Source: Eubacterium sp. (GTDB lineage: Bacteria > Bacillota > Clostridia > Lachnospirales > Lachnospiraceae). Taken from it: a stretch of 64,000 nt of DNA. The notes under the pieces were generated by a model, which saw nothing but the letters and a program-made list of their open reading frames with translations, was not told the DNA's origin and did no database searches. The stretch is taken from NCBI GenBank assembly GCA_017480495.1, contig JAFVAQ010000027.1, forward strand, positions 1 to 64,000. Reading direction: 5' to 3'. Shown in pieces: positions 54,107 to 60,845 of the stretch (position 1 is its first letter; every line of letters starts with the position of its first letter). The translations under genes were made by a program, and so were the position numbers.

Positions 54107-54230
54107 AGAGTGTTGCAAGATGGTTGATGCTATGAGAGATTCTTTTCAGACAGATGTTTTTGGTTTAGAAAAAGAAAAAGATATAATGGTTGCGTTGGTT
54201 ATGAATTTTCTGACTTTGTAGTAAAGGGAA
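54101..54230 (+). pseudogene. Deleted duplicate of the RhuM-Fic gene
   Basis: 54101-54180 matches 56943-57022 nearly exactly, and 54181-54230 matches 57293-57342. The intervening 270 bp (57023-57292) are missing, and the joint lies in an A-rich GAAAAAGA word found at both ends. It is a scar of a recombined or partly deleted copy. Confidence 0.75.
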
Positions 54231-54237
54231 AGCTAAT

Positions 54238-54819
54238 ATGAATGCAAGAGAATTTTTGGAAATATTACATGTGGCTGAGAGACTTAAGGATACTCCGCGA
54301 CACTGTACTACGAGTAAAAGAAGGATAGAGAGTGTTGCCGAGCATAGTTGGAGGTTATCACTTATGGCATTTCTTCTTAAGGATGAGTTTCCAGAGGTGG
54401 ATACTGACAAAGTGGTTTGTATGTGTCTGATTCATGATCTTGGAGAATGCTTTACGGGAGATATTCCAACATTCGTTAAAACAGATAGCGACAGAAAAAC
54501 TGAAGATGAGCTGCTTGGCGAGTGGGTGAAGAGCCTTCCTGAAGAAGTGTCAAAGTCTATGGCGGAACTATATGATGAAATGGAGAAACAGGAAACTCTT
54601 GAGGCGAAGCTGTATAAAGCTCTGGATAAACTCGAGGCTCTTATTCAACATAATGAATCACCTATAGACACCTGGTCTGAGAATGAATATGAATTAAATA
54701 AGACTTATGCATTTAATGTGGTTGATCATTCTGAATGGTTGAAGGAACTTCGGCAGGAAATCCTTAAAGATACGCTTGAAAAAATAGAGATTGAAAAGCC
54801 GGATAGTAGTAAATGCTAA
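54238..54819 (+). CDS. HD domain-containing phosphohydrolase
   Basis: 193 residues. HD motif in RIESVAEHSWRLSLM (H), then CLIHDLGECFTGDIP (HD) and later TYAFNVVDHSEW. The YfbR/5'-nucleotidase-like HD_3 family (nucleoside monophosphate hydrolysis) has this shape. AAAGGGAAAGC precedes the ATG. Its upstream sequence is the deleted RhuM-Fic scar. Confidence 0.83.
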   Translation: MNAREFLEILHVAERLKDTPRHCTTSKRRIESVAEHSWRLSLMAFLLKDEFPEVDTDKVVCMCLIHDLGECFTGDIPTFVKTDSDRKTEDELLGEWVKSLPEEVSKSMAELYDEMEKQETLEAKLYKALDKLEALIQHNESPIDTWSENEYELNKTYAFNVVDHSEWLKELRQEILKDTLEKIEIEKPDSSKC

Positions 54820-54858
54820 GAGTTATACGATAATCACGGCTCATAGAGGTAATAAAAG

Positions 54859-54900
54859 ATGATAAAAGTACTATTCGTATGCCACGGCAGGACACACTAA
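54859..54900 (+). pseudogene. Remnant of low-molecular-weight phosphatase gene (copy 1)
   Basis: ATG at 54859 opens MIKVLFVCHGRTH and then a stop. This matches the start of low-molecular-weight protein tyrosine phosphatases (CX5R P-loop), but frame is lost at once. 32 bp are shared with 56208-56239. Confidence 0.55.
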
Positions 54901-55109
54901 TCACAAGGCAAACTTTGTAAACACGGGACTATTTACGGCATACTACGGCAGACACATTGGACATTACTACGATAGAGGCTACGATGTGGTTCTGTTCGCT
55001 AATACCGGGCATGTGGAGTGCGTAGTATTGATGTTAAGGAAAAATACATAAAGCCGACAAGAGTGTTTGAACTGGAAGATGGTGTCGGCATTTATAGAAA
55101 AAGGAGAAG
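54898..55109 (+). pseudogene. Degenerate unidentified reading frame
   Basis: One frame reads TNHKANFVNTGLFTAYY, GRHIGHYYDRGYDVVLFAN, TGHVECV, then after a 1-bp shift near 55025 DVKEKYIKPTRVFELEDGVG, IYRKRRR and stop at about 55105. The coherent composition suggests a formerly coding gene of 70 or more codons. I do not recognise it. Confidence 0.45.
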
Positions 55110-55115
55110 ATGAAG

Positions 55116-56090
55116 ATGTGTACAGCAGCAACTTATTATGCAAAGGATCATTATTTCGGACGCAATCTGGATCTGGAATTTTCTTATCACGAAGAGATCA
55201 CTATTGTGCCAAGAAACTATCCCTTTATCTTTCGCAAATGCGAGGGCATCAATCATCATTATGCAATGATTGGGACAGCGTTTGTTGTGGAGGGGTATCC
55301 GCTCTTTTATGATGCCGTAAATGAGAAAGGCCTTGGAATTGCTGGATTAAATTTTCCCGGGAACGCTGCTTATAAGGCAGAAGTTCCGGATGCGGACAAT
55401 GTAGCACCATTTGAATTCATACCGTGGATTCTCAGTCGCTGTGCCGATGTCGATGAGGCAAAGACACTTATTTCCCGGATGAATCTGGTAAATATAAGTT
55501 TTAGCCCGGAGCTTCCGTTAACGCCTTTGCATTGGATGATTGCGGATAAAAAAAGAACGATTGTAGTTGAACCTCTAAAAGATGGCATCAGGGTATACGA
55601 TGATCCGGTGGGGGTCATGACCAACAATCCAACCTTTGATCAGCAGATGTTTCATCTCAGCAATTATATGCATTTGTCAAATAAACCTGTGACAAATACT
55701 TTCGCCAAGGGTCTGGAGATTACGGAATACAGCCGTGGAATGGGCGCGATGGGAATGCCCGGTGATCTTTCCTCTGCATCAAGGTTTGTGAAGGCGGCGT
55801 TTACCTGCATGAATTCAGTTTCCGGCAATTCGGAGGAGGAAAGCGTAAGCCAGTTTTTCCACATTCTGGGGTCCGTAGAGCAACAAAGAGGCTGTGTTTG
55901 TCTAGGTGAAGGAAAATATGAGATAACCGTATATTCTTCCTGCTGTAACATGGATCGGGGAATTTACTATTACAGAACATATGAGAATTCTCAGATTACA
56001 GCCGTAGATATGCACAAAGAGGCAACAGACGGAGAAGCATTGATTCGGTATCCGATGATCAAAGAACAGCAGATACGATATCAAAACTGA
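55116..56090 (+). CDS. bsh: Bile salt hydrolase (choloylglycine hydrolase family)
   Basis: 324 residues, Ntn-hydrolase. After methionine removal C2 is the nucleophile. R16 and D19 in FGRNLD, the asparagine in GIAGLNFPG, N in VMTNNPTF and R in SASRFVKAAF are the conserved catalytic set of the BSH group. Penicillin V acylases have a different loop layout, and the LNFPGNAAY motif favours BSH. Deconjugates glycine or taurine bile salts. The ATG at 55116 follows GGAGAAGATGAAG; the ATG at 55110 would mask C2. Base composition looks higher in GC than neighbours and it is flanked by gene scars, so it was likely acquired. Confidence 0.85.
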   Translation: MCTAATYYAKDHYFGRNLDLEFSYHEEITIVPRNYPFIFRKCEGINHHYAMIGTAFVVEGYPLFYDAVNEKGLGIAGLNFPGNAAYKAEVPDADNVAPFEFIPWILSRCADVDEAKTLISRMNLVNISFSPELPLTPLHWMIADKKRTIVVEPLKDGIRVYDDPVGVMTNNPTFDQQMFHLSNYMHLSNKPVTNTFAKGLEITEYSRGMGAMGMPGDLSSASRFVKAAFTCMNSVSGNSEEESVSQFFHILGSVEQQRGCVCLGEGKYEITVYSSCCNMDRGIYYYRTYENSQITAVDMHKEATDGEALIRYPMIKEQQIRYQN

Positions 56091-56118
56091 AACCCCCTTG
56101 AGCAGTTTTGGGGGTTTC
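56089..56118 (+). terminator. Terminator overlapping the bsh stop codon
   Basis: GAAACCCCC pairs with GGGGGTTTC, loop TTGAGCAGTTTT. No long T tract follows; TTT sits inside the stem. Confidence 0.6.
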
Positions 56119-56207
56119 AAATGAACCCCTATGGGGAGTAGTAAGACACCCCGATTTTTACTACGATTTTACTACGAATGACGGAATGAAAAGAGGAAAA
56201 TGTAAAA

Positions 56208-56255
56208 ATGATAAAAGTACTATTCGTCTGCTGGGGCAGCATTTGCCGAAAGTCC
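56208..56255 (+). pseudogene. Remnant of low-molecular-weight phosphatase gene (copy 2)
   Basis: ATG at 56208 opens MIKVLFVCWGSICRKS then a stop. The CX5R P-loop (C-W-G-S-I-C-R) of low-molecular-weight phosphatases is clear. The rest of the gene is absent. Shares 32 nt with copy 1 on the other side of bsh. GAGGAAAATG precedes. Confidence 0.6.
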
Positions 56256-56388
56256 TAGAAGCCGCACAGATAGTATATTAATGAAGAAAAAACAGGGTAT
56301 TTTATACCTTGCGTATACCTTTTGCGAGAGGTCCATTCGCGTTAAATAATCGCAATTCATCAAGGCTTTAGTAAAGGAGGTGCTTGAT
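56256..56388. other. Gap before the RhuM-Fic gene
   Basis: 133 bp without genes. A short repeat GTATACCTTG/GTATACC is near 56310-56325. A ribosome site AAGGAGG at 56374-56380 serves the following TTG start. No promoter stands out. Confidence 0.35.
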
Positions 56389-57333
56389 TTGAATAATGAA
56401 ATTATATTATTTGAGACGAAAGATAAAGAGATAAAACTTAATGTAAAAGTGGATCAAGATACTGTTTGGTTAAATAGAAACCAAATGGCTGATTTATTCG
56501 GTAGAGATGTTAAAACAATAGGCAAACATATAAATAATGCTTTAAAGGAAGAAATGGATAATTCAACTGTCGCAAATTTTGCGACAGTTCAAAATGAAGG
56601 TGGAAGAGAAATTGAAAGAAACATTGAATACTATAATTTAGAAATGATAATTTCTGTTGGATATCGTGTTAAATCGCAACGCGGGGTTGAGTTCAGACGC
56701 TGGGCAAATAAGGTCTTAAGGCAATACATAATTGAAGGATATGCTATAAATGAAAAGCGTTTAAAAGCTCTTGAGAGAACAGTTGATATTCAAACTAAAA
56801 TGCTTGCAGATGCTTTGGATGTTGAAGAGTCTGATATCTTACAAGCTGTTAATCAGTATACAGATGCATTATTATTACTCGATCAATATGATCATCAAGT
56901 AGTTCCAAAACCGGATGGTTCAGAACCAATTTACAGAATTACATATGAAGAGTGCTGCCAGATGGTTGATGCTATGAGAGATTCTTTCCAGACTGATGTT
57001 TTTGGCTTGGAGAAAGAAAAAGGTAAAGTTGAAGGCATCATTGCTGCAGTTTATCAGAGTGCATTTGGAGAGGATGCTTATCCTACGTTAGAGGAAAAAG
57101 CTGCAAATCTTCTTTATTTCATGATAAAGGATCATCCATATGCAGATGGATGTAAGCGAATAGCAGCTTCTCTATTTCTTGAATTCCTTGGAAAAAACAA
57201 TGCACTTATCAGGGATGGTAAAAAAGTAATCAGTGATGGTGCTCTAGTGGCTATAACATTAATGATTGCAGAATCAAGACCGGAAGAAAAAGACATAATG
57301 GTTGCGTTGGTTATGAATTTTCTAACCATATAG
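56389..57333 (+). CDS. RhuM-type virulence protein with Fic/Doc domain
   Basis: 314 residues. The N-terminal RhuM part (KVDQDTVWLNRNQMADLFGR and NLEMIISVGYRVKSQRGVEF, ending EFRRWANKVLRQYIIEGYAI) is an HTH-like module. The C-terminal Fic fold has motif HPYADGCKR (H249 to R257) with the catalytic histidine. Fic enzymes transfer AMP or other phosphates to target proteins; the RhuM-Fic fusion is a toxin-like, often mobile gene. A TTG at 56389 with AAGGAGG 8 nt upstream is the likely start; the GTG at 56380 overlaps the site. Confidence 0.82.
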   Translation: MNNEIILFETKDKEIKLNVKVDQDTVWLNRNQMADLFGRDVKTIGKHINNALKEEMDNSTVANFATVQNEGGREIERNIEYYNLEMIISVGYRVKSQRGVEFRRWANKVLRQYIIEGYAINEKRLKALERTVDIQTKMLADALDVEESDILQAVNQYTDALLLLDQYDHQVVPKPDGSEPIYRITYEECCQMVDAMRDSFQTDVFGLEKEKGKVEGIIAAVYQSAFGEDAYPTLEEKAANLLYFMIKDHPYADGCKRIAASLFLEFLGKNNALIRDGKKVISDGALVAITLMIAESRPEEKDIMVALVMNFLTI

Positions 57334-57480
57334 TAAAGGAACGGATATATTTAACTAAGATGTATATTATTGATATAATTGTCGGTTTGAATGTCGGTTT
57401 AATGTCGGTTTGAAATTATTTGAAGAATTAGGAATAAAAGATATATTGGCAGTAAAGTTATATTACTGCCAATATATCAT
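57334..57480. repeat. Repeat cluster and strong hairpin
   Basis: TGTCGGTTT occurs three times at 57380, 57392 and 57403. Then 57440-57455 (GATATATTGGCAGTAA) forms a perfect 16-bp hairpin with 57463-57478, loop AGTTATA. No T tract follows. It may be a bidirectional terminator, a mobile-element relic or a small RNA. Confidence 0.55.
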
Positions 57481-57782
57481 ACTGAAGGTGCGGCATACAC
57501 ACCAAAGATATTAAAAAATATGGGATACAGGAATATATTACGATAATACCGACACCTGAATTTCAGATAACGCACTATAAAGAACGTGAATATGTACCGT
57601 ATGTATTGGAAGGATGTTCAGATAAGCCGAAAGCTTTTGATAACTGGATGTAGCGTGATATCCTGTTTGCTGAATATGTAAGATCAGAGTGCGAGAAAAA
57701 TGATATACCGTGCATAATCAATGACGGACTTATAAGTAAGGATGAAATGTTTGAGAAAGTAAAAAAGTTATTTGGTTTATAA
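57481..57782 (+). pseudogene. Broken nucleotide kinase-like gene, C-terminal part
   Basis: Reading frame TEGAAYTPKILKNMGYRNI shifts frame at about 57540, then continues TIIPTPEFQITHYKER, EYVPYVLEGCSDKPKAFDNW, a TAG at 57651, and RDILFAEYVRSECEKNDIP to a stop at 57782. It resembles the C-terminal half of AAA/shikimate-kinase-like small-molecule kinases. The N-terminal P-loop part is absent, one frameshift and one stop are present. Confidence 0.55.
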
Positions 57783-57801
57783 TAGATTGAAGTGATTTAA
57801 A

Positions 57802-58200
57802 ATGGGTAAGAAAAAGGTTGAACATGTGGTGTTTGATGGAATGAGAAAGATAAAAAAGAAAGTCAATATCAACCAATATAACACGCAAACAAAAATGAAA
57901 ATAATGGGACAGACGGATAAGCAGAGTGTCCAGCAACATCCGTTTCCCCCACTTTATGATAAGGATTCCAAGGTGCTGATACTAGGGAGTTTTCCATCTG
58001 TTAAATCCAGAGAAATGAAGTTTTTCTATGGCCATCCGCAAAACAGATTCTGGAAGGTGATTGCAAGTATTTTTGATCAGGAGAATCCGACTTCAATTGA
58101 AGAAAAGAAGAAATTGATTCTCGATAATCATCTTGCACTTTGGGATGTGATTGCCGAATGCGAAATATTGGGTTCATCGGATGCAAGTATTAAAAATGTG
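57802..58200 (+). pseudogene. DNA-deoxyinosine (hypoxanthine/uracil) glycosylase, truncated
   Basis: From about residue 45 the frame reads HPFPPLYDKDSKVLILGSFP, KSREMKFFYGHPQNRFWKVI, ALWDVIAECEILGSSDASIK, the core of Mug/DNA-deoxyinosine glycosylase. The family C-terminal third, with the second catalytic motif, is missing. The frame instead runs into unrelated sequence to 58257. The N-terminal 30-residue lysine-rich extension from 57802 is atypical; native start is probably near 57892. Likely inactive. Confidence 0.7.
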
Positions 58201-59018
58201 AAGCTTATGGTTATTTGTATGATGAATATACAAAACAAAGTAAACAGAGTACAGTAACAAAAGAAGATGTTGAAAAGTATGAAGGGTTATATAATGATGC
58301 CAAGCTAAATGTTGAATCTATTAAGTCAGCAAAAATATATGAAATAGAGTTGAAAATTCAATCCTTATCATCGGAAGATAAATCATTAAATGATAATATC
58401 GAAGATTTAAATATTCAATTATCAGGAATGAAAAATTATGATGATAATCAAAAATTGTCGGTAGATAAAATTAAAAATGATAGCATAGTTAATATTGAAG
58501 GAGAGATAAATACATTAGAAAGTAGTCTAACATCGTATGAATCTCAACTGGCTGAAGTGGAAAAAACAATTTCAGATTCGAAGATTTGTGCATCTTGTTC
58601 AGGTATGATTACATTGGTAGCCGAAATGTGTGAAGGAGATTTAGTTCAAACGGGAACAACGTTATGCAGCATAATTCCCACGGATGAAGACTTGAAGGCA
58701 TATGTCTATATTGTTGAGAAAGATATACCAGGTATAGAAATTGGACAAACGGTGGAATATAGTTTTAATTCTTTGCCAATCGAAGAATATGGGATTATTT
58801 CAGGTAAAATAAATAAAGTATCGGCGGATACGTTGATAGATGAACGAAGTGGAATTAGGTATTATGTCGCTGAAGCAAATTTTGAAAAAACAATCTGTTT
58901 CAATAAGTATGGTGAAGAGAGGAAATTAAAAAATGGTATGCTGGGTGAAGTGAAAATAATTAGTGGAAAGAAGACTTTATTTACTTGGCTGTTAGAACAG
59001 ATTAACTTAATTGATTGA
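58200..59018 (+). pseudogene. HlyD/EmrA-type export adaptor, 5'-truncated
   Basis: Homology begins at about 58200 inside the truncated glycosylase frame. It gives EAYGYLYDEYTKQS, a long coiled coil (about 60-120 in the fragment), then the lipoyl/beta-barrel part with CSGMITLVAEMCEGDLVQTG and KNGMLGEVKIISGKK. The N-terminal transmembrane helix is missing; a TTG at 58215 could start it but has no ribosome site. Such proteins serve bacteriocin ABC exporters. The YhfC gene starts 16 nt after. Confidence 0.6.
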
Positions 59019-59034
59019 CTGGAAGGAGGATAAA

Positions 59035-59832
59035 ATGGGAACAGTTTCTTGTGTATCAATTGTATCTATAATAATTTGTGGATTGGTATGTGCAATTATT
59101 CATTTGATTTTATTCTTGTTTTATAAAAAAAGCGGAGCTCATTACATACCATTTATTTTGGGAGTGTGTGTTTTTTTCGTATTAGTATTAGTGATTGAAA
59201 GCTCAATTAATTCAATAATTTTTTCTTATACAAACATAGGTTCTGCAATATCAAATAAAATAGCTATATATTCCTTATTTGTTGGTGGTATGGCAGGTAT
59301 ATTTGAAGAGACTGGGCGGTTAGTGGCATTTAAAACAGTTTTGAAAAAATATCAGAATAATGATGTAAATGCTTTAATGTATGGTGCAGGACATGCTGGA
59401 TGTGAAGCAATTCTAGTTGTTTCGATGGCGATGTTTAGTAATTTAGTTATAGCAATATTGATTAATTCTGGAAATGAGCATGTCATTTTAGGACAATTAT
59501 CTGGGGATATTCTTGAACAAACAAGATCTCAATTTCAGGAGTTAATAAATACACCATGGTACGTTTTTATATTGTCTATGGTTGAAAGAATTGCAGCCAT
59601 TACAATGCATCTTTCATTATCGGTTTTAGTGTGGTATGCTGCAAAAAAAAGAAATAGATTTTTTCTGTATCCTGTAGCAGTTATAATACATATGATAGTT
59701 GACGCGGCAGCAACTTATTTGTCATATAAGGATGTTAATATATTTATTATCGAATTTTTACTTGTCGTTGCAAATGTTATATTGGCATTTTTTGCAAAGG
59801 GAATCTGGAACAAAGAGACATTGAAGAGTTGA
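59035..59832 (+). CDS. YhfC family intramembrane metalloprotease
   Basis: 265 residues with seven helices. YhfC/PrsW-like motifs: FEETGRLVAFK (EExxR), GAGHAGCEAI and HMIVDAAATY. These are predicted intramembrane metalloproteases that sometimes process small peptides. ATG at 59035 follows GGAAGGAGG; the longer frame from 59011 is rejected. Encoded after the HlyD remnant, consistent with a former peptide export/immunity unit. Confidence 0.8.
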   Translation: MGTVSCVSIVSIIICGLVCAIIHLILFLFYKKSGAHYIPFILGVCVFFVLVLVIESSINSIIFSYTNIGSAISNKIAIYSLFVGGMAGIFEETGRLVAFKTVLKKYQNNDVNALMYGAGHAGCEAILVVSMAMFSNLVIAILINSGNEHVILGQLSGDILEQTRSQFQELINTPWYVFILSMVERIAAITMHLSLSVLVWYAAKKRNRFFLYPVAVIIHMIVDAAATYLSYKDVNIFIIEFLLVVANVILAFFAKGIWNKETLKS

Positions 59833-60020
59833 AATGAACTGGTTAGCTTGAATTGAAAAATATAGCAATATTATAAAGTCCCTAGAAACTGAGTGTTCAC
59901 GAATTTATACCAGGATATAGGTATTAATTCACAGGAGAGAAATGGGATATATTACTCGATATTGTTATCTGGGCTGCTACATCGTCATAACGATTCGTCT
60001 ATAAGAGCTAGAATATTGTT
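59833..60020. other. Convergent gap
   Basis: 188 bp between YhfC and the DUF3800 gene. A weak T-rich end at 59995-60030 on the minus side; no clear hairpin or gene seen. Confidence 0.35.
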
Positions 60021-60710
60021 TTATATTTCTTTCTCTTTGATTTTACGCCAGTATTCTTTTTTGAACTCGTGAGCTCCATGGAAAAAGGCATCTTCTGTTT
60101 TTGAAAATAATCCTAGCTCAATCTTTGAGAGTGTCAGTTCAAGTGTACATATGAGATCTGCAACTTGAAAAAGTCTATAATCTGCAGGTGTTACCTTTCT
60201 TACCTCAACATCAGAGAATAGACTATTAAAGGTTATGTTTAATACACGCTTTAATGCTTTTTGGACGTTATCATAATAAATGATGATTTTATCAAATGAA
60301 TTCCAGTATTCTTCGGATTTCAATATTTCTGCTTTAATTGCCTTTGTTAGTTTTGCATCAAGTTCATCAGCATCTTTACATTCGGACTTTTTGACTTTGG
60401 CACAGAAAAAATGTATCGGTAGTTTTCTGGTAAAGTTGAAAAGAAGATTGAACATTTTCTTTCTATCTTCCATGGTCAAATCTTCATAATCTGATTCTCT
60501 CCTGACAAGAGGACCTGCATGTATAGCATGATGGGGATAACCTAAGTCGGATAAATATCGTTCTAGTCCATTTAATTGATCCTCGATAGATATATCCTAA
60601 TCATGAAGAACTGCAGTAACCATGTAGTAAGGACAATGAGGATCGTATTCTCCGAAATCTCCAGTTTCATCTATGAAACAACTAAGTATTTTAGGTGTTT
60701 TTGGTGGCAT
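60021..60710 (-). pseudogene. DUF3800 protein gene with in-frame amber stop
   Basis: Reading leftwards from ATG at 60710 the frame gives MPPKTPKILSCFIDETGDFG, EYDPHCPYYMVTAVLHD, then a TAG at 60599-60597. It continues in the same frame for 192 codons to the stop at 60021, including ADYRLFQVADLICTLEL. DETGDFG is the DUF3800 catalytic motif. Only the stop at codon 38 breaks it. The part from 60479 could be re-initiated. Function of DUF3800 is not established, though it is found on phage-defence and mobile islands. Confidence 0.75.
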
Positions 60711-60731
60711 GTATATTTCTTCTACTTAAGA

Positions 60732-60808
60732 CAAAAAAATGGCGCCGGTTCCCAGCGCCTGTCGGTGGACCCGGACCTTTCGGTCAGCCCCTATCAGCAT
60801 AGCTGATA
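60732..60808 (-). ncRNA. Candidate GC-rich small RNA
   Basis: On the minus strand, about 76 nt: hairpin ATCAGC-TAT-GCTGAT, hairpin GACC-GAAA-GGTC, then GGCGC-N9-GCGCC followed by A and seven T (terminator). The interval is far richer in GC than its flanks. A promoter (TTGACT at 60845-60840, N17, TACTAT at 60822-60817) lies just upstream and overlaps the end of the STAND gene. The unit therefore has its own start and stop signals and no ORF. Confidence 0.6.
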
Positions 60809-60813
60809 TTACA

Positions 60814-60845
60814 ATTATAGTACAATGAAAATGGGTTATAGTCAA
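60814..60845 (-). promoter_or_regulatory. Promoter of the candidate small RNA
   Basis: TTGACT (60845-60840), 17-bp spacer, TACTAT (60822-60817); a TATAAT at 60819-60814 is an alternative. Its -35 overlaps the stop codon of the STAND gene. Confidence 0.5.

Noticed and set aside
54820..55115. Intact phosphatase gene before bsh
   Set aside because: Only 13 codons remain before a stop; treated as a remnant.
60576..60806. Plus-strand 76-codon ORF over the DUF3800 start and small RNA
   Set aside because: Antisense to DUF3800 homology and to a terminator; no ribosome site.
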